This document shows, piece by piece, positions 34,760 through 45,836 of a stretch of 64,000 bases of DNA. The notes under the pieces were generated by a model. It saw only the letters and a list, made by a program, of their open reading frames with translations. It made no database searches and was not told the origin of the DNA. A program made the translations under genes and the position numbers. Positions within the stretch are counted from its first letter, which is position 1. Every line of letters starts with the position of its first letter. The stretch is from Trichosphaerium sp. ATCC 40318 (lineage: Eukaryota > Discosea > Flabellinia > Trichosidae). The stretch is taken from contig JALMLS010000056.1 of assembly GCA_038496445.1 (NCBI GenBank), positions 248,001 to 312,000 of the forward strand, in the 5' to 3' direction.

Positions 34760-35326
34760 TATTGCTGCAAAAAGAAAATAAACCTAAATAATTAAAAATT
34801 TTAAATGCCGTTTGTTTCTCGTCGTTTTTGTGTTGCGTGGTGTTGCTAGACGCTATCTGTTCGGCGCCTTCATTGTTTATAGTATAAGTAGAAAAAGCGT
34901 AGTGTATTCTTATTACTTTCTCAGGCTGCGTGTTCGTGATGTTTGTACTTATCTTTGCGAAGTCTTACATTGCAAATCCGAGATAATTGTAAATTTTGTA
35001 TGGGTGATAGTGTTTCGAATACTTGACGCACCGGTGTCTTGTTGTCATTAGAAAACCAACAGCGACTGGAGGCAACTGCTATCGTGTTAAGATCCACTGA
35101 TACTGGATTGCGAATCAAGTTACATCTAATGATTACAGCTGAGCAGTAGAGTTTAGCTGCGATTAGTGAGTAGCATAAATGGTGAGCGAAGAAGAGTAAA
35201 GATAAGTACATAAGTAAAGCACAGAGTTTCTATTTCCAGTATATAAGCTTGGTACATTACTGAGGCGCTTACTAGAGCAATTGTGTGTCCAATGCCGCGC
35301 TATTTGGATGTTTGAAAAGGGGTTGG
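34760..35326. other. Intergenic region, no gene seen
   Basis: Downstream of RPS14. Overlapping short open frames on both strands (34812-35051 plus; 34921-35211 minus) have irregular composition and no motif. The RPS14 3' end lies at the left edge. I see no RNA gene. Confidence 0.4.
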
Positions 35327-35550
35327 TTAACGATCACGTTTTGAAAAAGCCGAAATTGGTTGAGTCGGTTCGTTGGTGGAACGAAGCGCTATACTAGTTG
35401 CATCTGCTATTGCAGGCGTTTGCTGTGGGTTACCCTTTGCTTGTTCTTGTATTAAGGAAGGAAACTTTTTTATTGGTAAAAGTGTTACATAAGGTAATTG
35501 AAAATATAACTTTTTGTGTTCGACTGGATTAATAACGTTGATGTTTGTGC
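35327..35550 (-). pseudogene. Unassigned open frame without a start codon (possible exon or gene remnant)
   Basis: About 74 codons remain open on the minus strand, with protein-like composition: INPVEHKKLYFQLPYVTLL, then KKFPSLIQEQAKGNPQQTP, and a C-terminus TQPISAFSKRDR. There is no ATG, and the neighbouring minus-strand gene has already ended at 35640. It could be a last exon of an unseen short gene, a decayed exon, or a chance frame. The type label reflects the missing start, not proof of decay. Confidence 0.22.
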
Positions 35551-35639
35551 AATATTATTTATTTACATTTGCTTTTTTTCTGAGTCTTAAAAGTACACGT
35601 GTTACGGCCCTTGAGAGCTTTTTTTTAAAAAAAAGGGCG

Positions 35640-38600
35640 TCAAGTTGATTGTGAATGTTGTGAAAATACGTTTCCAAGAGATACTGGTAAACCTTCTTCT
35701 TCCTTCTTGACACCAAGTTGTATATACAATAATTTAACAAGTTCTTTGAATTCTTCAAGTTTAACATTAATCTTCGATATGTCTTCATCTTTTTGTCTTA
35801 TCTCCTCCTTTATAGTAATTAAACTATCACTAGAAGTCCTTTCATTCGTTTCTAGCTCTTTAATTTTTTCAAGGTGGTCCTCAATGACCGTTTTCTGATT
35901 TTCAATTTCTTTCTTCAGTTTCTCGTTTTCTTCTTTTAATACTGGACTTTCAGCAATAGCCGCAGGAGCCTTTAAAAATATGAGGTTAGATTTGATGTTT
36001 TGTATAATAGATGATTTACATCTTTTTTTTTGTTTGTAGTAGGTACCTTTGCCTTCTTTAGTTGTGTTTGAAGGATACCTATCATTACAATTTTTTGTTC
36101 AAGCTTATCTTGAACTTCTTCCATTTCTTCTTGAAGGTCATCTACCCTACCTTGACTAGCCTGATATCCAGCTAAAAGCTGCTTGGTTGTAGCTATAGTA
36201 AAGGAGAAGTTAATAAAGATAACCAAACAATATCAGAGAAGGCAACAAGACGATAAGTCCGACTTAAAACACAATGCTGACAAATCACGTACCAAGTTCT
36301 TCTGTAGTCCGTTGTAAGGAAGCTCTGAGCTCTGCTTCATCACTTGATGTAGGTGGTATATCATTATTCAAGGTTGCTGTTTGTGGTTCCATTGAAGCCA
36401 TCTTTTCCTTTAGTTTTTCAATCTCATCTGATCTCTTTGTTGCCAGTGCCTTGTAAGTATCTAACTCCCTCACAATAGTCTTTCTTTGTTCGTCAGCGCA
36501 TAGTAAAGCCTTTTCAAGGTTCTGATAGTTCTCTCTCCAAGTATCAACATCAGAGACGGTTGGCTTCTTACGTAACTCTTCAAGTTCAGCATGTAACTTT
36601 CCAATCGTAGCATCACGTTCAGCTATATTCGTTTGTAGTGTTGTCACAGAATTCTCCAGGAACTTCAAGTCACTGTTACGCTCTGTAACAGGTACTTGAG
36701 CGTTTGATTTCTGCTTTAGCCTCTCAGTAAGATTTCTATTATGTTGCTTTGAAGCTGCTAGTTCTCTTTGAAGTTTTTCAACTTGAACACTGTCCGTTGA
36801 GTTCGCTTTTGATTCTTGTTTTGCAACAACAAGCTGAGCTTGCAGAGATTCAATTTGATCACATGATGAAATCAATTGTTTAGTAGCATCTGCAAGTTTT
36901 CCTCTCAGTTTTGTTAAATCACAAGTCAAGCCTTGAATCTTTTCTTCAGATGCTTCGCAAGCCTCCAAACTAGATTTGTATTGGGCTTCACTTGTCTTAA
37001 CAGCTTCTTTGGCTTCTTTGAGTTCTTTGGACAGCTTATCAACCTGACCCTTTGATATTGCTGGTGTCTGTATGTTGAGGTGTTTCTCTATACCTACTGG
37101 AGGCGCAGGACCTGTTGCGAGTTGTTCTATGCGGTTGTTTGCTGTTGTGAGTTGCTTTTGTAACGATGCATTGCGTTCTCTTAGTTTCTTGTTCTCTGTT
37201 TGGTATCTTTGTTTCTCTAGGGCAACATGTTGTGTAGGTACACGTGTAAGTTGTTCTATTTGAGCATTTGCTGAAGATAGCTTGTTTTCTAGATTAGATA
37301 TCTTATTACGAAGCTCCTTATTGTCTATTTGGTATCTATGAAGCTTCTCTTGAGCCTTTGCTGATTTTTGAGCTTGATGGTCTGAACCTAAATAACAAAT
37401 TAACTTGAGAAGTTATTAAAAACTTTAATTTGAACGTACTTGAATGAGTTTTTTGTCTCTTAGGTGGAGGTGCTAATGGAGGCTGGCTTGATGATCTTTT
37501 GAGTTCCTTTCTTAACTCTTTGAACTGAAGAATAAAATAAGAAAATCTCAACAAGTAGGTGGAAGAAAAAAGCAATTTCGTACACCTGTTGAAATTGATT
37601 CTTTGATAAACGAAGTTAAGTTCTTTTCTGTCTTTGAGTCATCCTTGTGCACTACCCTCCTAACCTCATCAAGTCTATAAAACCGTTAAAAATCAGAGTG
37701 TTTTAATAGAAAACGAGATAGAGTAGTACTTTCTCTTGAGCCTAAGCACATGTTTGCGAAGTACTCTTATTTCTTGTTTTTCTTTAGTTACAGGTTCAGC
37801 TTGAGGTTTTGCAGTAGGTGCAGGTGCTGCAAAAGTTTCACTTGGTGGTTGAGCTCTATTCTCTAAGATATGTGCCTCTTTATATTCGGATATTTCCTTA
37901 TCCTATAAGGCACAGATTCTGTCAGTACTCTTCAAGGTGTTATATTAAATAACGCACACGCCAAGCAATATCTTCGTTTTTCTTTTGTAGCTCTTTTCTA
38001 TACTTATTACTTTCTTGGTCCTTGTTTACCAACTGTTGCTTGTATGAGTCCCTATCACGCTCAACCTTAATTTGTTTGTTAATTTTTTATTATAATCTCT
38101 AAGATTCAGGTAAGTGCTTACCATCTCCATAGTAGATTTATATTTTTCTGCTCTACTCTTTTCTGCTTGAAGTTGTTCACGTAGCTTCGTTACTTCATCA
38201 GTATTTTGTGGTTGTGGTTGTTTCTGAGGCGCATTGGTCTGTGTTTGTGCTTGCTGTGGTGACTGATCTTGTTGCAAACTGTGAATTTCCTATTTCAAGT
38301 TATGAGTACTCAGAAAATTGTGTTAAAAAAAAAGCATAAAGCTGTGAGCATACATCATCCGCAAGAGGGATATATCCGTCAGGTTCAGGGTACACACTTT
38401 GTGCTTGATGTTGTGTAGGTATTGTATTGTTATAGGGCGTATAATTTGTCTGTGGAGGTGCTATTGTATGTGATTGTGTTTGGCCTTGCTGAATGCCAGG
38501 CAAATTGGATTGAGCCTGTTGAGGCGGGTGTGTTTGTGCAGGTGCAGTGTTTTGTAAACGGCCAACGGATGTTTGACGTTGTATATTTTGTGTTTGCGAG

Positions 38601-39328
38601 CGTTGAGTAGCAGATGTACTGCGCTGTTGTATACGCTGTGGTGGTGATGTAAACTGCTGATTTTGTATGAGTCGTGCATGTGATGGGCTTTGTTGGTTAT
38701 GTTGTGGTGAAGCTCTGTGACCTTGATTGCGATGTACAAGTGGACTACGTTGTAGTTGTTGTGGTGACTGTGTTTGGTGTGGTGTTTGTTGTGTGTTCTG
38801 ATTTAGACGCAAACTCGTGCTTGGAGATTGTTGATGAGCTATAGGCGACGTTTGATTGTTTCGTTGCGTCGTTTGATGGTTGGTAGCGCGTGTAAGGTTG
38901 CTATGTTGTTGTCTTTGTTGTTGTATTTGGGGCCGTGGAAGGGTTTGTTGTGTTGGTACTGGTTGTTGCTGTCTAATTTGGTTTTGGCGCACGTTTTGAT
39001 TTCGTTGTTGAATGTTTTGTTGAGCGTTGTTAACCGGAGGTGCACGCACTTGTTGGTTTCGGATTTGGCCAGTGGGTCTTCTATATGGCGTGTGTGATTG
39101 CTGGTTATTAATTGGGCGCGTATTTTGTGTATGTGTAATTGTTTCCTGTTGTTGTAGGTTTTGTTGAGGCGTTCTTGTAATTGACACATTCTGCGGATTT
39201 TGAGCGCGTTGATTTCTGTTTTCTCGCGTATTTTGAGTATAACGGGCGTTTGGGTATGGGTTTTGAGGAGGCGGTGCTACAAATGATTTCGACACTGGCT
39301 AGCAAGTACTGTAAGCGATTGTACGCAT
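35640..39328 (-). CDS. Long coiled-coil protein with Q/N-rich prion-like N-terminus
   Basis: The start is inferred as ATG at 39328-39326: one more base (C), then a 30-base intron starting GTACAA, then a long exon. That exon (about 38345-39294) encodes roughly 310 residues dominated by Gln, Asn, Pro, Thr, Ser and Arg (NQRAQNPQNVSITRTPQQN; QQQRQQHSNLTRATNHQTT). Many shorter exons then encode heptad-type coiled coil to the end (KLREQLQAEKSRAEKYKS; KLQRELAASKQHNRNLTERL; VDDLQEEMEEVQDKLEQK; KINVKLEEFKELVKLL), stopping at 35640-35642. No enzymatic domain was seen. The layout, a low-complexity aggregation-prone segment plus a long rod, suggests a condensate-forming or tethering scaffold. No orthologue named. 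Confidence 0.68.
38345..39290 (-). repeat. Low-complexity Q/N-rich coding tract
   Basis: On the plus strand this is a run of ttg/gtt-rich DNA (Gln and Asn codons on the coding strand). Both CAA and CAG are used and Asn, Pro and Thr interrupt the runs, so it is a compositional domain and not a simple CAG expansion. Confidence 0.75.
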
Positions 39329-39704
39329 ACCAGAGTACGTACAGGAGGTTTATTATTTTGAAATGTATGTAATACCCCCAAAGGAGGTCTACCGTTTGTA
39401 TTCGTATTTGAACGCGCAGAGTACCTCGGAAACTACAAAATTAACGTTTTACAACACTTAAAAGTTCAACGAACCATGCTGGGTACTCCACAAAGCGATT
39501 ATTCGAGTAGAAACAGTCAATAGTGTATCATTTGATGTTCGCCAGTTCTTGTAAACAGTTTTGGTTATTCAACTGTAAGCAGCAGACCTATGGGAGAATA
39601 CCTCAGTTTTGCTTTTAGTCAACTACAGTTGCGAAACGAGATCTTGTAGCAATTCAGCAATAGTTTAAAATTGAACACGTCATCGTGTGGTTTATGGTCC
39701 AGTG

Positions 39705-42041
39705 ATGAAGGTTACATTACGTTCATACACTGTAGTGTCGGTGGTTGTCACCGCGGGATTGTTGACAAAGGTGTGGACAGAGCACGAGCAGTTCTACCCG
39801 ACGTTAGAGCATGTTGGTAAATCGAAATTATTCTCTTTGGTGCGTAATAAACCTAAATGGCGTATTAACCGATGTACAGGTATTGGGTAATTTGTTGCTA
39901 TCATTAATGCTCTCATTTGGGCAGCTTGTAATCTATCTCTTTCTGGGGACACTTCGTGATCGTGAAATTGAAGTTTTAAGGTACTCGACGCGTGTACGTT
40001 AACGATTATTGTTAATATTTTGGATTTAGTGATCGGTTATGGCCAACAGTTACAGACACGTTATTGGCGATGACCATTTTCCGAAACGAGTTCACGCCAA
40101 AGTTTATATTTTTATTCACTGTTTTACTTGGCATTAAAACGTTTCATTGGCTAGTAAAGGACAGAGTAGCATTTGTACGTCTATTTTGGCTACTTCTAGA
40201 ACTTTGACGCATTGATCTTTGACATCATTTTTGTTTGCTTTCTTTTTTAATTTATCAAGTCTCTACTGCTTTATAGCTTATTCCCTCTCCTTAGTTGGCA
40301 ACAACACCCGCTTCTTCCAGCGCAGAGAACCTCAGAATATTTTGTTTGATAGCGGTACTATTTTGGCCACGTGTTTTAACATGTCACTTATTATTTTATC
40401 TTTAGGCTCTTCTTGTTGTTGATAGTACTCTAGCTTATAAAATTGGTGAAAACTTTTGGATAAAAGGTCCTAGTGTATCTCTATTATTTTTATTCGAAGT
40501 ACGATAGCGTTGTACAAAAAGTATTTGACATGAGCTAACATTTGCAACTTAGTATGTATTATTATTTTTTGATGCCTCTTCTGTCCTCACAAAATTCTTC
40601 TTCAACCTCTACGATTCATGGAAGGGTGGTCTATGGGAAGACAAATCAGTATACGTATTGTATTTGGAGTTCTTTGTAGATGGTATGTGGTATACAATTC
40701 GCGATTTTCTTTCTTTTTTTAATTTTCGCTAATCTCTTCTCCATAGTTTTGTCTCTTGTGTGCTATTTGATATTTTTCTTTTCGATTTGGGCATACTATG
40801 GCTTACCTATCCATCTAATACGACAGATATACTACACAATGCGGTACATTTATTTTAATATAAGTTTTAAGCTTTGTATCATCTTACAACGGTATAGCCA
40901 TTTTTTCGAGCGCTTTGCGAGTGTATTACGCTATCAAAAGGCAGCGAGAGAATTAGAACGTCTGCCAAATGCAAATTTTGATGACTTGGAAGGTAATTTT
41001 TTTTCTTTTGTGGTTGTCGCTTTTAGTTTTCATTCACTCACTTGTTTTTAGGTGCTGATAATATTTGCGCTATTTGCCGAGATCCTATGGTTTCTGGAAA
41101 GAAATTAAATTGCGGTCACGTGTTTCATTATCATTGTTTAAGGAGTTGGTTCCTTAGGCGGCAAGTTTGTCCTATCTGCAGGGCGCCAATCTTCACGTAT
41201 GTTTTAAGAGAACTTACATCTACTACGTAACTTACTGATATCTGTAATCGTAGTGAACCTGAAGCTGGTAATGCTGGAGAAGAACAAAATCAGTTGCCAC
41301 TACCACCACCTCCATTTGGTGGATTTTACAATAATTTCCCAGGTGTCAACATGCCAAATGCGCCACCAGGGTTCCTTCCTAGGCCGCCTAACATGGCGCA
41401 ACTTCAAGCACATAATCACGCAAACCATGCTCATCCACATGGACAGCATGATCACAACTTCCATCCTGCTGAAGAGCAAGAACAAGTGGAGAATGAAGAT
41501 GAATCTGTTGGACCTGATACTTCAATAATAGAAAATCAAGGACAAGCAACAGAAACTTCCAGCCCTCAAGTACGTGTGATGTTTTTTTAAATTGTTACGG
41601 TGTTTTTTAATGCTTGGGAAGGTAACACCAGATGTACTTGAGCGCACAATTGTACAAGTAGTAGAAATCCAAGAACAGCTCCAAAATTTAACAGAGCAAG
41701 TTGGTTCCTTGATGACAACACTCACAGTTGCAGCTCAACAAGCTCAACGAGCTCAACAAGCGATGCAAGCACAAGAACAAAATGATCAAGAATCACGTGC
41801 TGTAATGCACATTCCTTCAACATCATCACCTCCTGTTTCACCAGCTCCATTCTTTTCCGCTTCTTCGCCTCGACCTCAAAAATTCTTAAAGGAGAAGAAT
41901 GCTGAAGAAATTCAAGCAGAGGAAAAAGAGCAAGATGAAGAAGATAGCACAGAAGAAAAGGATAATGATCAGAAAAAGAAAGATGAAATGCGTCAAGCGC
42001 GTATGATGCGATTCAGTCAAGATAGCACAACACTCGAGTAA
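39705..42041 (+). CDS. HRD1: ERAD E3 ubiquitin ligase HRD1 (synoviolin)
   Basis: Begins MKVTLRSYTVVSVVVTAGLL with HEQFYPTLEHVGKS, matching the HRD1 N-terminus. Transmembrane segments continue through LLLSLMLSFGQLVIYLFLGT, then DRLWPTVTDTLLAMTIFRNE and FHWLVKDRVAF, the most diagnostic blocks. A RING-H2 finger near 41060-41200 reads ICAICRDPMVSGKKLNCGHV, then FHYHCLRSWFLRRQVCPIC. The C-terminal third is Pro-, His- and Gln-rich, then acidic and basic (AEEIQAEEKEQDEEDSTEE), ending STTLE. HRD1 forms the ER retrotranslocation channel and ubiquitinates misfolded proteins for the proteasome. Introns include GTGCGT, GTACTC and GTACGT starts. Confidence 0.93.
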
Positions 42042-42436
42042 TAAATGTCAACATTGTATATGTACAAAAAAGCCAAAATACTAGTATCTATTTGTTACAT
42101 TAGGCGCGGTAGTACTGGTAACTGTTGTATGGCCGAGTGTTGAGTAACATTAATAAGGTGTATCCGTTTAAGATGGCTGGTGTAGCGGGCAATCAGTGAA
42201 AAATGCGCGTTTTTTTTTGTTTTTGTTAACGCTTAAAGTCAAGCTCAGTCGCAAAGTTTTTCTCATTGTAGCGCCTTTTTTATATGTACAATAGAGCCAC
42301 ACAGGCAGTTATTTAATTATGCAAAAATTTGGTACAGTTCTAAGTTGTGAAAAAGTACTAAAATGTACTAGAACCACTCCAGAGTGAAGTATTTCGTGAT
42401 GTGAGAGTTATTATATCTCCAGGCTGGGCGGCGTTT
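42042..42436. other. Intergenic region, no gene seen
   Basis: 395 bases between HRD1 and the TMEM161 gene, on the same strand. An open stretch just before the proposed TMEM161 start (EVFRDVRVIISPGW) could be 5' coding sequence if an upstream exon exists. Otherwise AT-rich spacer. Confidence 0.4.
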
Positions 42437-44326
42437 ATGGTCACTTTAGCATTGCTTGTACGCATTATTTATCGCGTTTTTATGCGCTAAACACACTCAG
42501 TACTCTCTTAAAAACTATTTCGCTCCATTTGATCTATGGTTGTCGTCATTGAAGGTGTTTATACCTCCTAAACAAGAGATTATAGAAGAACTGAACAGAA
42601 ACGGCAAATACAGGTGAGAATTTACACTATTAATCATATTTGTTCTAATATGCGTCTTTTAAGCTCTAAACGCCAGCAAAAAGTAAGTGTTACTGGTGGA
42701 TTATCAATTACACATGCTGAGGTACGTAACAATAGCAGTTGTCGGCGGATTTGCTCAATTAATATTATTTACCAGACACTACCAGCTCTTTTGAGCCTAA
42801 GCTTCTTGAAAGAGACATGGGTGACACTTGTCATGTTCAATATTGCGTTCTTCTCGAGCTATTTGTACGAAAAAAGCCAGACCATTGATCTATTTTCTTC
42901 TTTCTTCGTTTTTGAGTTCTGTTGTTTCTGAAGGGAAACTTTTGGACTTCGTCTTTCTTTCCAATACCTTTACTTACATGATTTTGTAGAGTATCTTTTA
43001 TTTCTCCATTGATAAGATATTACCTCGCTGAGTGGACTGTATATGTCATAGCTATTATTGTAAACTTGTGCGTCCAGGTTTTTTTTGTTTTTGAGTTGAC
43101 AAATGCCTATTCGCTCATTTTGGTCTTTAGGTACTGTGTATATCAACCTAGCAGATTATTAGCGTCTTCTACTGTTACAAAACGGTTATGTTGGCTTATG
43201 GGTGGATTTTCAGCAATCACGTGTTTTCTAGTACTTGAGGAGCCGGACTACATTCTAAATGTTGGTTTGGAGCAAGGTTAGTTGAAGTTGTTTAATTATT
43301 TCAATAGTAACCGCTTTTCCAAGGCTTCACAGAAAGCAATAAAGCATTGAATGTGTGGTTACAAACACGTGTGGATCCAACATTATCGTACGTGCACTTA
43401 GAACAGAATTCCTTCGTCAGTTCTTAAAAAAATTGTAAAAAAATAGGTTCACAATCGATTTTCTTTGGTTTCGTGTTGCCATGTCCTTATTTGTTGGTAT
43501 CCTTGGATTTACATTATGTTTACCTGCAATTGAACGTGGCTTTGTTTTCAAGCAATTAAGTGATCCTGGTAAAACTGTAAGCTCAATCTTTAGATGGCAC
43601 GTCTTTTTGTTTTATATTTTCAAAGTGCAATAGATTTCTAAGCTGTTTTTAGGATTGTATCAATGTGGAGTATGATAATGCCTGGTATGGTATTACTGTT
43701 ATATTTTAAAGCTATTACAGATTATATTGTTTCTGAATTTGAAGGGTAAGAAACCCTTGAATTTGATTGTTTGTATTTAACAAATTAATTAATTTTAGGG
43801 TTACACCGTATATGTTGACATTAGCACGTAATGTTATCATTGTATCTTTCTCAGTTTGTAATGCTGGGTTATTACGTGAACATATACAATGTCATTTAAA
43901 TCGAGCAATAATATGGGCTAGATTCTTTTATAGTAGCAACTTCAAAGATAGAGGTAGTCACTTCAAACCCTTTTTTTTTTTTGCTTTTTCAATTTTTTTT
44001 TATTGTTGTTGATAAGCGAGCTAGGTACACAACTTGAAAAGATGATGCTTGCTATCATAAGAAAGATACTCACTGTAGCTACTTGTTTGGTGGGACCTTA
44101 TTTTTTGATTTGTTGGTGTGTTGCTGCAAATAGTACGTCAAAAAAGAAACCAAAGAATTACTGATAGAACTAATTGGTTTTTTTCAAAGGTTGGGTAACT
44201 GATTTTGTCGTGTTTTATGCTATTTTCATATACTATTTTGTATTACTGCTTAGCTTGTTATTCCCTGCAAATTTTCGTGAAGATGAATCCTTATTATTAA
44301 GACGATACAAGCTAAAACTATCATAG
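42437..44326 (+). CDS. TMEM161 family multi-pass membrane protein
   Basis: Matches human TMEM161A/B in order: MVTLALLVRIIYR then YSLKNYFAPFDLWL (compare the N-terminal KII..YSL block), IPPKQEIIEELNRNGKY, the diagnostic EPDYILNVGLEQGFTESNKA, then TIDFLWFRVAMSLFVGILGF, later helices (MLTLARNVIIVSFSVCNAGL then LREHIQ), and a last exon ending LLRRYKLKLS. About eight transmembrane helices. In animals this family affects cation currents and rhythmicity; the molecular function is not settled. The start is uncertain: ATG 42437 shortens the N-terminus slightly. Continuing the frame requires a 24-base intron at 42477-42500. Confidence 0.8.
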
Positions 44327-44573
44327 CCTTTACAATTTTTTTCAAAAAAGAACCACCTCACTCTTTGGTGTTTTTTTCCGATTGGACAGACAATAAATAT
44401 AAAGATAAAGTGACAGTTCCAAAAATAGCTATGTTTGTAATAAAATTGTTTCTGCTCACCGCTTAACGTGAATGATGACAATACAATGTACTAGTTTGTT
44501 ATTTTGGCATACATGCAATTTACAGAAAAATATTTTGATTGATGTACCCTGCAGGCAGCTTTATTGAATAGAA

Positions 44574-45836
44574 TCAACGCAAATTACTGTGAACTGTCAC
44601 ACCATTTTCTTTTAGAGCGTTAATACTTTTTTCTGTAATATTTGATGTTGTTGAAATCCTAAGCACGTGCACACCTGATAATAGTGTGATACCATTGTCT
44701 GTAATGTTATCACACTTAACAAGGCTTATTTTGAATACACCAGAAAGTGGAATAAGCCAATCATCTGTGGCATTTGTACATGACAGATCAATTGTGTGTA
44801 CGCTAGCAAGAGTTTGCATACATGTCCCAGTGATACCCTTACATCCTGATAGATTGATTGTATGTACACCAACAAGTTTTGATATACTCTGGTCTGTGAC
44901 ACGTGTGCACCAACTTAAGCCTATGGTATGTACTCCAACCAACGCTGAAACACCAACATCCGTAACTTGTGTTTTGCTCAAGTATATGGTATGCACACCA
45001 GCCAAAGCAGAAATACCTTTGTCTGTCACTAATGTACGATTTAAATATATGGAATGTACACCAGCCAATGCTGAAAGAGTATTGCCTTTGATTTGATTAC
45101 AAAAGTTCAGTTTTATAGTATGTACGCCTGCAAGTGGAACAAGCCAATCATCATTTGCTGCTGTACCTGATAAATCAATGGTATGTACACCAGACAACGC
45201 TGAAATACCTTTACATGTTATGTATCTGCATTGTTTTAATACTATCTTTTGGACTCCAGAAAATGATGATATTATTTCGTCTGTAACTTTTGAGCTTCCG
45301 ATATTTATGCTTGGTACTCCTGCAAGTGCTCTGAAACCAGATATTGTCATTTTAGAATTTCTATGTAAGTAAACGTGTTTGAGGTGTTTGGCAAGTGGTG
45401 CTATCCCTGCATCTGTAATTTTTGGACAAAAGGATAGTGCTAGGCTTTGTACACCACAAATATGCCTCAGTCCTGTGTCTGTGATGTTCTTGTTTGCAAT
45501 AATATGTAATTCGTTCACACCAGAAAGAAAAGCGAGATCTGAGTCTCTTCCGTCTTTCAAAAACAAAATTTTTGTGTTTTTTAGGAGAGGACTTTCTGAA
45601 AGGAGAGAAGCACTCGCAGTTGAGTTAGCCGTGATGTAATTATACCCAATATGATAGTGAATGACATCTGATAGTCGTTTACAGCTTTGAGAAATGAGAA
45701 ATCGAGATGAACGCTCCACAAATGACAGTAAATGAGCCAGTATCTCTATTGGTACATCTAAAAGCTCAATAGTATTTATTTCGCTTGTAGAATCATCTAA
45801 TAGGTTCTCGTGTATTTCTTTGTTGCCAACGAGCAT
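44574..45836 (-). CDS. Intronless F-box/LRR protein with GVHTI-type repeats
   Basis: A single 1263-base frame, 420 residues. Residues about 23-60 form an F-box (IELLDVPIEILAHLLSFVER, then FLISQSCKRLSDVI). The rest is about 15 leucine-rich repeats of around 24 residues with consensus GVHTIxLSxCxxITDxGISALA, the closest to each other being in the middle (GISALAGVHTIYLSKTQVTD). F-box/LRR proteins are SCF substrate receptors. VHTL/VHTI LRRs of this kind are frequent in algae, protists and some large DNA viruses. It is the only long gene here without introns, flanked by intron-rich genes, which could mean retroposition, horizontal transfer or secondary expansion. It is convergent with the TMEM161 gene. 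Confidence 0.85.
   Translation of the reverse strand: MLVGNKEIHENLLDDSTSEINTIELLDVPIEILAHLLSFVERSSRFLISQSCKRLSDVIHYHIGYNYITANSTASASLLSESPLLKNTKILFLKDGRDSDLAFLSGVNELHIIANKNITDTGLRHICGVQSLALSFCPKITDAGIAPLAKHLKHVYLHRNSKMTISGFRALAGVPSINIGSSKVTDEIISSFSGVQKIVLKQCRYITCKGISALSGVHTIDLSGTAANDDWLVPLAGVHTIKLNFCNQIKGNTLSALAGVHSIYLNRTLVTDKGISALAGVHTIYLSKTQVTDVGVSALVGVHTIGLSWCTRVTDQSISKLVGVHTINLSGCKGITGTCMQTLASVHTIDLSCTNATDDWLIPLSGVFKISLVKCDNITDNGITLLSGVHVLRISTTSNITEKSINALKENGVTVHSNLR
44690..45240 (-). repeat. Coding LRR tandem repeats visible at DNA level
   Basis: On the plus strand the element tatgtacaccagc (or close variants such as tatgcacaccagc) recurs roughly every 72-75 bases, encoding the AGVHTI core. 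Low divergence between neighbouring units points to recent unit duplication or gene conversion. Confidence 0.7.

Noticed and set aside
34812-35211. Opposing 79- and 96-codon frames after RPS14
   Set aside because: Each is the antisense of the other and neither shows recognisable features.
38422-39372. Several frames of 60-116 codons on both strands in the Q/N-rich region
   Set aside because: Low-complexity DNA is depleted of stop codons in all frames; only the frame joined to the coiled-coil exons is supported.
44686-45639. Plus-strand open frames (136, 64 and 86 codons) opposite the F-box/LRR gene
   Set aside because: They are mirror images of the repeated LRR coding sequence on the minus strand and show the same 24-residue period only because the DNA repeats.
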